Assembly: GCA_017459725.1 (NCBI GenBank)
Contig: JAFUCL010000101.1
Location: forward strand, 1 to 47,841
From: Solobacterium sp.
GTDB lineage: Bacteria; Bacillota_I; Bacilli_A; Erysipelotrichales; Erysipelotrichaceae
Direction: 5' to 3'
DNA length: 47,841 nt
The position numbers and the translations under genes were made by a program. Below, in pieces: positions 32,989 to 40,302 of the stretch. The notes beneath the pieces are model-generated. The model ran no database searches, was not told the DNA's origin, and saw only the letters and a program-made list of their open reading frames with translations. Numbering within the stretch: the first letter of the stretch is position 1; every line of letters begins with the position of its first letter.

Positions 32989-34083
32989 TTACAGTGTCTT
33001 TTCGAAGAAGTCCATGTAGAGTTCCCAGTCTTCTGCGGTCAGTGAGTGGGGACCGGCCAGTCTGTGATACCCGACATGTCCGTTGATGACCGGCACACCG
33101 AGTTCGGGAACCGGCAGTTCTTCACCTGTGCAGAGACCGAGGAGCTCAAATGCCTTTTTGCCGAGGTTCAGTGACTTCAGCTGTCCCTCGGGATCTGCCC
33201 ATGCGTCTTCTGTTTTGGAAGAAGTGTACAGATACCGCGGGGCAATGGCAGCCAGCAGCATATGCTGGTCAAAGGGCATATCATCCTCGTGATCGGCATA
33301 CTGTTTATAGGCACCGGCGAACCAGTACGGGAAGAAGGTTGTGATGTTGGCAATCTTCTCGCCTTTGTTGCCGCGGGCAAGGGCGTCACCGCTGTTGCCT
33401 GCACAGCTGGAGAATACAGCATGGAAGCGCGGATCACAGGCAGCCGCCCAGAGCGCTGCTTTGCCGCAGCGTGAATGACCGACAACAGCACATTTACTGC
33501 CGTCGATTTCCGGCATTGTCTGCAGATAATCCAGTACGGTGCTCAGACCGAATGCCCAGGCCGCAAGGGTGCCTGCCGCATCATCCGGTCTGTTTTCGGC
33601 ATACTCGGGGAAGAGTCTGTGGAAACCGCCTCTGAAGTGATCGTCAAAGCCGGGTGCGATATCCGTGGATACGACTGCCGCAGCTGCGTATCCTCTTGCG
33701 ATGATGTTCTCCATCGGCCAGCTGTCAGCTTTCCGCATCCGGTTGTAATCCGCTTCCGAACCTGCCACTGCATTGTACAGGAAGACAGGGATGCGTTCTT
33801 TTCTTTCAAGGGGCAGGAAGATGACAAAGCAGAATGTGTGCTGGCGGGATCCGCGGGAAAGCTCAGCTTCCACAATCAGACGTTCTGTTTTTACTTTGAT
33901 GAAACGCGGTTCCTTTTCCCGGTTCAGCAGGGTGAAGACTGTATGCAGGGATTCACGGTCATAGATCTTTCCGTATTCACCTTCGCTCAGCAGGCTGAGG
34001 ATTTCTTCGCGCCTCGCTGGCCAGGTGTCTGCGGTTGTTTTTTCACCGTTCAGGTTTGTCAGAATATCGGGAAGTGTATTCAT
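32989..34083 (-). CDS. intracellular CE15-like (glucuronoyl esterase-type) hydrolase
   Basis: A 364-residue alpha/beta-hydrolase. The nucleophile is in GHSRCGKAALWAAACDPRF; the family blocks GDALARGNKGE, FDQHMLLAAIAPRYLYTSSKTEDAWADP and VGYHRLAGPHSLTAEDW (probable catalytic His) follow the bacterial CE15 pattern. Known CE15 enzymes split glucuronate-alcohol esters between xylan and lignin and are normally exported; this one has no signal peptide. I start it at ATG 34083, behind GAAGG; a TTG two codons upstream is less likely. It begins 2 nt after the alcohol dehydrogenase stop. Confidence 0.85.
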   Translation of the reverse strand: MNTLPDILTNLNGEKTTADTWPARREEILSLLSEGEYGKIYDRESLHTVFTLLNREKEPRFIKVKTERLIVEAELSRGSRQHTFCFVIFLPLERKERIPVFLYNAVAGSEADYNRMRKADSWPMENIIARGYAAAAVVSTDIAPGFDDHFRGGFHRLFPEYAENRPDDAAGTLAAWAFGLSTVLDYLQTMPEIDGSKCAVVGHSRCGKAALWAAACDPRFHAVFSSCAGNSGDALARGNKGEKIANITTFFPYWFAGAYKQYADHEDDMPFDQHMLLAAIAPRYLYTSSKTEDAWADPEGQLKSLNLGKKAFELLGLCTGEELPVPELGVPVINGHVGYHRLAGPHSLTAEDWELYMDFFEKTL

Positions 34084-34085
34084 AC

Positions 34086-35180
34086 TCAACCTTCTTTCTC
34101 AGTTCCGTAGACGATGCGGTGCAGCATTTCCGGATCAACCGGGAAGCAGGCACTGGCAAGTCTTGCGGCATTGGCACTCAGTGTTGTATACGCTCTGTCC
34201 AGGGTTTCCTTGGCCGGAGAGAGATCCGGATACAGGGAATGCATGAATGCGGAGAACTCCTCAATTCCATTGAAGCCGGTCAGGTCAAGGATCTCTTTCT
34301 GCAGTTCTGCCGGTGCTTCTTTCAGGAATGCCGGCAGGAAGTATCCGCAGGCTTTTCCGTGCGCGATGCCATCGTCATAGGTGAGGATATAGCTCAGGGC
34401 ATGGGGAATCGAGGTTCCGGTCTGGGCAATGGCAATGCCTCCGAAGGCGGCTGAGCGCATCAGAAGTGTGCGGTCACTGTCAGTCGGTTCAGCCTCACCG
34501 GACAGTACCGGACGGATGTTCTTCCAGAGGGATAAACCGGCATTGACGGCGGCGATGCTGTAGTCGTTTGCCTTTGCGTGCAGGCGGCTTTCCACCATGT
34601 GCGCCAGGGCATCAACGGATGTGCTGACAATCATGGCATGGGAAGCGGAACAAAGATACTTGCCGTCAATCAGCGCAAGAACAGGGAAGATCCGGTGCGG
34701 AATGGACTGCTTTGTTTTTTTCTCATGTACAGTCAGTACCGAAACTCCGGTTACTTCGGAGCCGGTTCCGCAGGTCGTGGGAACGGCAGCGACAGGCAGT
34801 GCTTCCGCCGGCAGGGATGCATCATACAGAGGTGCAGCACTGATGGTTTCCTGCTTCATCAGGAATGCAATAGCCTTGGCCGCATCCATCGGTGATCCGC
34901 CGCCGATGCCGATGACAAAATCAGCTTGTTCACTGCGCCCGTATTCCGCTGCTTTCACAACGGTTTCCACGGACGGGTTTTCTTCAATGCCGCTGTAACG
35001 GCAGTATGGTATGTTCTGACTGTCAAGGGCAGCTGCTGTATCCGCAAATGCACCGCAGGCATCGGCAGAGTGCTTTCCCGTGACAATCAGCGCTTTGTTT
35101 CCCAGACGCGCAAGTTCCTTTGCATGCGCACGCACGCAGTCCGGTTCATCAAAGACGGTAACAGGCATGTAATACTTCAT
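34086..35180 (-). CDS. iron-containing alcohol dehydrogenase family protein
   Basis: A 364-residue metal- and NAD(P)-dependent dehydrogenase (group III). GIGGGSPMDAAKAIA binds the cofactor; AVPTTCGTGSEVTGVSVLT and the His-containing blocks MVESRLHAKANDYS, IPHALSY and AHGKACGYFLPAF provide the metal ligands. Start at ATG 35180, behind GAGGAAATC; a TTG at 35201 would overlap the cupin gene. It sits between cupin and CE15 genes in a tight operon, so it probably handles an alcohol or aldehyde released by the esterases (inference). Confidence 0.93.
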   Translation of the reverse strand: MKYYMPVTVFDEPDCVRAHAKELARLGNKALIVTGKHSADACGAFADTAAALDSQNIPYCRYSGIEENPSVETVVKAAEYGRSEQADFVIGIGGGSPMDAAKAIAFLMKQETISAAPLYDASLPAEALPVAAVPTTCGTGSEVTGVSVLTVHEKKTKQSIPHRIFPVLALIDGKYLCSASHAMIVSTSVDALAHMVESRLHAKANDYSIAAVNAGLSLWKNIRPVLSGEAEPTDSDRTLLMRSAAFGGIAIAQTGTSIPHALSYILTYDDGIAHGKACGYFLPAFLKEAPAELQKEILDLTGFNGIEEFSAFMHSLYPDLSPAKETLDRAYTTLSANAARLASACFPVDPEMLHRIVYGTEKEG

Positions 35181-35187
35181 GATTTCC

Positions 35188-35538
35188 TCACTCGTAGACA
35201 ATTACGGCAACCAGTTCAACAACCTCATCGGTCCGGTTGGCGATGCCGTGTTTTTCACCGACAGGGCAGATGGTGACATCACCTGCAGTGACTGTACGGA
35301 CAGTGCCGTTGTCATTGTATTCAGCCGTTCCTTTGAGAATGTAGAACAGTTCGGAATCATGGTCATGGGTGTGGGTGCCGATGCTGCAGCCCGGATTCAG
35401 TGTAATCTTGGAGAACAGTCTGCCTTTGCCGCAGAGTTCTTCCGGTCCGGTAATGAAGTTTGTCAGCATTACAGTTCCGTCACCGTCACGCATATGTTCA
35501 CGGTATTCAATTGTCAGTTCGTTCGCTTTTCTGATCAT
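35188..35538 (-). CDS. cupin domain protein
   Basis: A 116-residue single-domain cupin. Metal-binding residues in GTHTHDHDSELFYILKG and the downstream His in CPVGEKHGIANR match the two cupin motifs. These small proteins can be isomerases, dioxygenases or ligand sensors. In this operon a role in sugar or sugar-acid conversion is plausible but unproven. The ATG follows GAAGAGGAA; its stop is 7 nt before the dehydrogenase ATG. Confidence 0.9.
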   Translation of the reverse strand: MIRKANELTIEYREHMRDGDGTVMLTNFITGPEELCGKGRLFSKITLNPGCSIGTHTHDHDSELFYILKGTAEYNDNGTVRTVTAGDVTICPVGEKHGIANRTDEVVELVAVIVYE

Positions 35539-35562
35539 TTCTCATTCCTCTTCTTTCTTTTA

Positions 35563-38400
35563 TCAGACACGGTCGCACAGAAAGCGGACCATTGCGTCCT
35601 GTACTTCGGGGTCCCTGCCGTAGAATCCGTTGTTGTTGCACAGCAGCAGGGATTTAACACCTTTGACGGTATATGCTTCAAACATGCGCACACTCTGTCC
35701 GAAGGGAACCTGAATCGCACAGTCAAAGATACCGTGCACCAGGCAAAGCGGAGCGCTTGCTTCATGAATGTGTGATATCGGCGAGGCCGTGCGCAGTTCC
35801 GCCAGCAGACTGCGGTAGAACGGGTCGGCGTCATTCAGGTGTGCTTTGATATCCGCAACACCTCTGCCGTGTCCCGTATATCCGATCATAGAAGCAATCG
35901 GTGCGAACGGACCATCGCCGTTGGCAGTCTTTTCTGGCTGGGACGGCCAGACTGCGGCACAGTCATCACCGAAGTGCAGCAGATCGCAAGGCGCAAACAA
36001 TGCCACCGCTGCTTTGATGCCCGCATTGTATGACGTATTGCCGCCGATGATTCCGGCAGGTTCTTTGCCGTTGCACGCCGCCAGCATAGTCGTTAAATAC
36101 CCGCCCATGGATCCGCCGATGAGACCGAAGCGTTCCGGATCAAGACCGAGTTTCTTGGCATTTGCTTTCAGCCAGCGGATACAGCCGGCCGCATCCTCAA
36201 CGGGAGAGCGCCATGTTTCAGGCGGAGTCAGCCGATAGTCAATGGACGCAACCGCATATCCTTTGGCAAGGAAGGCATCGGTGGTTTCTTCAAACTGGTG
36301 ATGGTTGCCGCCGAAGCCGTGGATATTGATGATGCACGGGAGACTGCGGCGTTCTGCATTCTGCGGATAGACAATATCCGTATACAGATCAAAGGTGCTG
36401 CGCATCATGGGATTGATATTGCCGGGGTCGCCTTTCTGCACAGGCACACTCGCAACATAATGACTTTCACTGTCGGGACGGTGGCCGCGGGAATCATCCA
36501 TCAGCGGGATTTCAGGTGAGCCATTGCGGAATACATGTCTCTGCGGCAGTTTTGCTCTGGCGCTGAACTGCAGGGAACCTTCTGTTTCCACGGTGAGATA
36601 GGCAGTGCTCTTTTTAACAATGACGCGGAAATCAGCCGTTTCATAGATCATGCGTTTACCGTCCGGATATACCTGCAGGCAGGGGCAGCATGTGAAGTGT
36701 CCGTTCTTCTTTATATATACGGCACGTTTGAATACATGGAGTTCATCATCGCCGCTGCGGAAACAGGTGATGGTCGGTTCAATGACCGGCAGGGTGATGA
36801 GGGATGCGTGTTTGCCGCCTGTGTACAGAGTGATCTCCGGCATTTTTTCCGGGAAGCCGTCCGGCTGCTGGTATCCTGAACCTCCGCAGGAAACGGAAAG
36901 ACGCAGTCTGTTTCCGGCAGGTATGATCCGTGAGAGTGCTTCCAGATGGAAGGACAGTTTCATCGGTGTATCTTCGGAAAGGGATGTCAGATCACTGCGG
37001 TAACCTCTGTGATAGGGGATGCCCATGGAAGCATACACCGGATTGCGGTGGGTGCGGGCATGGGAGGCACGGATGACGCCTTCAGTCAGGAAATGACTTG
37101 TGCCATCCGGCATCACTTCCTCCAGCACGGCAATGAAATTGCCGTCGGTATGGGTGGATGTCACCCAGAGTTCGGCAGAAGGAATTCCGGTCAGCTCCAG
37201 AGGTTCAGGAAGAACATCTCCCGTAAATACGATGGACTTGTCATCTTCACTGCGCATGTTTTTGGTGACATTTCGGTTCATGCGGCCTGCCGGTCCGTAG
37301 ATATTGATGTCATTGCGCACGGTATACCGTACGCTTCCTTCCGGTACGGGGGTGTCGGTCAGGGTTCCGTCACTGCCTGCGTACAGCTTTGTGAAGAGGG
37401 TTCCGGAAACCGGGAAATCCGCTTCCTGTTTCCAGGGATGGGAATCATTGACCGTATAGTAAAGAACCGGAGGTTCCTGATCGATGCCGTTGTCCTGCTC
37501 CTTCAGCCAGTGATCAAAGAAGCGCAGGTGTGCGTTAACCCAGTCAAATGCGGAATCAGGGAAGCCTTCATTCGCTCCTCTGTAGACACCGCAGTGCGGC
37601 CAGGGACCAAGCAATAACTTTCCTCCCCAGCTCTTGTATGTCAGGATCTTATTCGTGCAGCCCGGGTCAAACCAGGCACCATAGCTCCATACGTTTGTAT
37701 GTCCGAAACGGACGGTGTCCATCCGCTCCCATGAAGGTATCTCAAGATTCGGACGGTAGCCGAGATACGGATGCATGTCATCACGGCACATATTGCGGAA
37801 GTGCTGAGCCAGGAAAGGCAGATTTCTGTTTCTGGCTTTCAGGGCTTCCTTCAACATCGGATACTCCGGTGCCGGATCATCATCAACCGGTGTGCCCTTG
37901 GGAACAGGTCCGCTGTTGGGATCGGTTTTGAATTCGGGAACAGCACTGGCACCGTTGGGGAAATCCTGATCGTAGAAATCCATACTGTTGTCACAGGGGA
38001 TGGATGCGAGCAATGATGAGGGCTGTTCAATCATGGTGATTTCCTGGCTCATGCCGTAATTGGAGCCGCCGAAGGTGCCGGTTCTGCCATTGCACCAGTC
38101 TTCTTTGGCCAGTGTATCAAGGATGCGGGCAAGGTCTTTGCCGTCCTGCCGTCCGAAGAAACCGTCGCTGACACCGTAGGAAGCACCGGAACCGCGCACA
38201 TCTACAATCACCAGTGCATAGCCGGCTGAAATGATCTGTTCAAGATGTTCCCTGTCTTTTTCAAAACGGGAACGGCGGTCTTCATATCCCGCATTCATGA
38301 GGAGCGGTACTTTCTTCTTTGTCTTCGGCAGATACAGATCCACCGCAAGAAGCGTGCCGTCACATCCGGGGATATACCTGGATTCTCTGCTGTATTTCAT
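35563..38400 (-). CDS. two-esterase fusion: CocE/NonD-type hydrolase plus BD-FAE-like esterase domain
   Basis: A 945-residue protein. Residues about 1-320 are the CocE/X-Pro-dipeptidyl-peptidase-type catalytic domain (YIPGCDGTLLAVDLYLP, VDVRGSGASYG, nucleophile near 114 in FGGSNYGMSQ). About 320-570 is its C-terminal jelly roll (PLELTGIPSAELWVTS). About 665-945 is a second alpha/beta-hydrolase (NIHGFGGNHHQF, GGSMGG with Ser764, HGIFDCAIQV). At the usual catalytic His position the second domain reads NNNGFYG near 921, so its triad may be incomplete. No signal peptide. First gene of the operon, ATG behind GGGAG. Candidate substrates are acyl or feruloyl esters. Confidence 0.85.
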   Translation of the reverse strand: MKYSRESRYIPGCDGTLLAVDLYLPKTKKKVPLLMNAGYEDRRSRFEKDREHLEQIISAGYALVIVDVRGSGASYGVSDGFFGRQDGKDLARILDTLAKEDWCNGRTGTFGGSNYGMSQEITMIEQPSSLLASIPCDNSMDFYDQDFPNGASAVPEFKTDPNSGPVPKGTPVDDDPAPEYPMLKEALKARNRNLPFLAQHFRNMCRDDMHPYLGYRPNLEIPSWERMDTVRFGHTNVWSYGAWFDPGCTNKILTYKSWGGKLLLGPWPHCGVYRGANEGFPDSAFDWVNAHLRFFDHWLKEQDNGIDQEPPVLYYTVNDSHPWKQEADFPVSGTLFTKLYAGSDGTLTDTPVPEGSVRYTVRNDINIYGPAGRMNRNVTKNMRSEDDKSIVFTGDVLPEPLELTGIPSAELWVTSTHTDGNFIAVLEEVMPDGTSHFLTEGVIRASHARTHRNPVYASMGIPYHRGYRSDLTSLSEDTPMKLSFHLEALSRIIPAGNRLRLSVSCGGSGYQQPDGFPEKMPEITLYTGGKHASLITLPVIEPTITCFRSGDDELHVFKRAVYIKKNGHFTCCPCLQVYPDGKRMIYETADFRVIVKKSTAYLTVETEGSLQFSARAKLPQRHVFRNGSPEIPLMDDSRGHRPDSESHYVASVPVQKGDPGNINPMMRSTFDLYTDIVYPQNAERRSLPCIINIHGFGGNHHQFEETTDAFLAKGYAVASIDYRLTPPETWRSPVEDAAGCIRWLKANAKKLGLDPERFGLIGGSMGGYLTTMLAACNGKEPAGIIGGNTSYNAGIKAAVALFAPCDLLHFGDDCAAVWPSQPEKTANGDGPFAPIASMIGYTGHGRGVADIKAHLNDADPFYRSLLAELRTASPISHIHEASAPLCLVHGIFDCAIQVPFGQSVRMFEAYTVKGVKSLLLCNNNGFYGRDPEVQDAMVRFLCDRV

Positions 38401-38417
38401 TTTCTGTCTCCCTGCAT

Positions 38418-38450
38418 AATAAAGACAGTGTTTATAACCCTGTCTTTATT
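38418..38450. promoter_or_regulatory. perfect 11-bp inverted repeat, likely operator
   Basis: AATAAAGACAG and CTGTCTTTATT are exact inverted repeats separated by 11 bp. The element starts 17 bp upstream of the CocE-fusion ATG and lies just downstream of a TATAAT box, where a bound repressor would block transcription. It could instead fold as a leader hairpin. No T run follows it, so it is not a terminator. Confidence 0.65.
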
Positions 38451-38461
38451 TCGATATGAAT

Positions 38462-38467
38462 ATTATA
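38462..38467 (-). promoter_or_regulatory. -10 box of the CocE-cupin-ADH-CE15 operon
   Basis: On the minus strand TATAAT, 62 bp before the ATG. The -35 region (ACCGCT at 17 bp) is poor, suggesting activation or control by the adjoining repeat. Confidence 0.45.
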
Positions 38468-38482
38468 AAGGAAAACAGTATG

Positions 38483-39148
38483 TCAGCGGTCATATACTGC
38501 GAGTTTTGTTTCACAGACACCGACCAGGCGGGACAGCGATGAGGTCAGAATCAGATAGATGGCTCCGGCAATCATAATGGCGGGAATGGCCATGAAGGTA
38601 ATGGACTGGATGGTGCGGAAGGATGTGGTCAGTTCGGCAACGAAGAAGACCGAAGCGAGGGAAGCCTGCTTGATCATACTGATGAACTCATTGCCCAGGG
38701 CCGGAAGAATATTGCGTACTGCCTGCGGGAGAATGATTCTGAGCATGCAGTTGCGTCTGCTCATACCGAGACTCAGTGCAGCTTCCGTCTGTCCGTAATC
38801 CACAGCCTGGATACCGGCCCGGATGATCTCAGCCACATAGGATGAAGCGTTGACGATCAGCGCCGTGATCACACACTGCAGGTCGGTCATTTCAAAGGGA
38901 ATGACTTTCGGCAGAAAGATCCAGAAGAAGTACAGCTGCAGCAAGATAGGTGTGCCGCGCAGGATCTCAATGTAGCAGTTCAGAATCTTGTTCAGGATTC
39001 TGTTTCTGCTCATGCGGGCAATGGCGATGATGGTTCCGACAAGGGTTCCCAGTACGACCGTGACCAGTGAAATCCACAGTGTTCCGATGAGTCCTTCCCA
39101 GTATACATATCCGTATTTGGAGATGATTTTTATGATCTGTCCCAACAT
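38483..39148 (-). CDS. polar amino acid ABC transporter permease (probably histidine)
   Basis: A 221-residue HisM/GlnP-type permease: five or so hydrophobic segments, EILRGTPILLQLYFFWIFLP and AEIIRAGIQAVDYGQTEAALSLGMSRRNCMLRIILPQA, which is the ATPase-docking loop. It lies 23 nt after the binding protein. No ATPase gene is in the operon. The upstream His-codon leader suggests histidine as substrate. Confidence 0.93.
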   Translation of the reverse strand: MLGQIIKIISKYGYVYWEGLIGTLWISLVTVVLGTLVGTIIAIARMSRNRILNKILNCYIEILRGTPILLQLYFFWIFLPKVIPFEMTDLQCVITALIVNASSYVAEIIRAGIQAVDYGQTEAALSLGMSRRNCMLRIILPQAVRNILPALGNEFISMIKQASLASVFFVAELTTSFRTIQSITFMAIPAIMIAGAIYLILTSSLSRLVGVCETKLAVYDR

Positions 39149-39171
39149 AATGTCTGTTCTCCTGGTTCTGT

Positions 39172-40026
39172 TTACTCTATGCCAAGCTCTTTGGCGTATT
39201 CTGTGTATTCGTCATACCATGCCTTGTACTGTCCGTTTTCATTGACTTCCTTCAGCACTCCGTTGACGGCTTCGATCAGTTCGGTTTCACCTTTCGGAGC
39301 ACCGATTCTTGTGCCGCCGTACTTTTCATCAACCGTGAATCTGAATTCCGGAACAACTGCCATTTTGGCATCCGGGTTGGCATCGATGTACAGCTGCGCA
39401 TTCTTGGAAGCGACGATGGCTGCGTCTGCTTTTCCTTCCTGCACGGAGAGGAATGCATCGGTCATGGAGCTGACCTTTTTGAACTCTTTGTATGCGGGAA
39501 TCTGTTCATTGGCGAGGGTCTCCTGGATGGAAGCGCTCTGGGTCACGATGATGCAGTCAGCCAGATCATCCGGTCCGTTGATGACACCGAGCTTATCTTC
39601 CTTGACGAGCAGTCCGTAACCGTCGGAATCTTCACGGAAGTTGTATCCTACAGAGAGTTCCATCGCTTCATTGCGTTCCGGTGTCCAGGCCAGGGCGGAA
39701 ATCGCAAGATCGTATTTTCCTTCGGCGACACTGGCAAGAACCTGTGTGAATTCCAGCGGCACGAGTTCAAGCTTTACACCGATGCGTTCGGCAATCAGTT
39801 CAGCCAGTTCGATATCACTGCCGACATACTGTTCGTTGCCGGATTTTGAGGGATCGATGAATTCATTGGGTGCGAAGTAGGGCTCGGTGGCTACCGTGAG
39901 GACACCGCGCTTTTTGATCTGATCCAGACGGCTGGAGCCTTCAGCGGAGGCGCCGCAGCCGGCGAGTGTAAGTGCGAGGACGGAAGTGATCATCAGAGAA
40001 AGTGCTCTGCGGAGTGTGTTTTTCAT
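39172..40026 (-). CDS. amino acid ABC transporter substrate-binding lipoprotein (probably histidine)
   Basis: A 284-residue family 3 solute-binding protein. The signal peptide ends in ALAGC-type lipobox (TLAGC, Cys about 24). GVLTVATEPYFAPNEFIDPSKSGNEQYVGSDIELAELIAERIGVKLELV and KYDLAISALAWTPER are typical of polar amino acid binding proteins; a conserved Arg (TPERNEAM) usually contacts the substrate carboxylate. Transcribed behind the histidine attenuator at 40079-40250, so histidine is the best guess for the ligand. Confidence 0.93.
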   Translation of the reverse strand: MKNTLRRALSLMITSVLALTLAGCGASAEGSSRLDQIKKRGVLTVATEPYFAPNEFIDPSKSGNEQYVGSDIELAELIAERIGVKLELVPLEFTQVLASVAEGKYDLAISALAWTPERNEAMELSVGYNFREDSDGYGLLVKEDKLGVINGPDDLADCIIVTQSASIQETLANEQIPAYKEFKKVSSMTDAFLSVQEGKADAAIVASKNAQLYIDANPDAKMAVVPEFRFTVDEKYGGTRIGAPKGETELIEAVNGVLKEVNENGQYKAWYDEYTEYAKELGIE

Positions 40027-40078
40027 AAGTGTTTCTTTCCTTTCGTTGTTATGCGGATGAAGGTGTATGTTCTTTGGT

Positions 40079-40115
40079 AAAAAGAAAGGTCCGGAAACTG
40101 TTTTATTTCCGGACC
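40079..40115 (-). terminator. attenuator terminator of the histidine leader
   Basis: GGTCCGGAAA-N8-TTTCCGGACC is a perfect 10-bp stem followed on the minus strand by TTTCTTTTT. It lies between the leader peptide stop and the binding-protein gene, 52 nt before its ATG, so it acts on the operon itself. Confidence 0.9.
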
Positions 40116-40260
40116 GGTTTAGTTCTCCTATTTGTTTACTCTGTCTATTCCAGCATCACAAAGAAGACAGGACAGGAGCCCGGCCGATCGTATGATGATG
40201 GTGATGATGTCTCATTTCTTTAAAAGTACTGAACATACGTGACCTCTCCTGTTTATGTTT
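40116..40260 (-). promoter_or_regulatory. histidine-responsive attenuator leader RNA
   Basis: Candidate alternative structures seen by eye: CATCAC of the His codons (40206-40201) pairs perfectly with GTGATG (40159-40154) at the leader stop. GCTGG (40153-40149) or GGCCGG (40185-40180) can pair with CCGGT(C) at 40117-40112, the base of the terminator 5' arm. CTGTCT (40170-40165) also pairs with AGACAG (40146-40141). These fit a 1:2, 2:3, 3:4 attenuation scheme, but exact folding needs computation and comparison. Confidence 0.65.
40156..40236 (-). CDS. histidine leader peptide (attenuator peptide)
   Basis: A 26-codon reading frame, MFSTFKEMR, then six consecutive His codons (CAT CAT CAC CAT CAT CAT, 40209-40192), then TIGRAPVLSSL and TGA. 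A good AGGAGAGG ribosome site lies at 40243-40250, and a strong promoter is upstream. The stop is 40 nt before the terminator stem. The six-His run, ribosome site and terminator together match the his-operon leader of enterobacteria. Ribosome stalling at His codons when His-tRNA is scarce should prevent the terminator and switch on the transporter. Too short for usual gene callers. Confidence 0.88.
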   Translation of the reverse strand: MFSTFKEMRHHHHHHTIGRAPVLSSL

Positions 40261-40262
40261 TG

Positions 40263-40291
40263 AGCATAATCATGATTGCATGGCATGTCAA
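40263..40291 (-). promoter_or_regulatory. promoter of the histidine transporter operon
   Basis: On the minus strand TTGACA (40286-40291), 17 bp, TATGCT (40263-40268). It places transcription start near 40256, just before the leader peptide ribosome site. Confidence 0.85.
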
Positions 40292-40302
40292 GAAAATTAT
40301 TT

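Noticed and set aside
40156..40236. His codon run as an artefact such as a vector His-tag
   Set aside because: It lies between a natural promoter and attenuator in AT-rich leader DNA, with mixed CAT/CAC codons and its own ribosome site and stop, not in a tagged gene.
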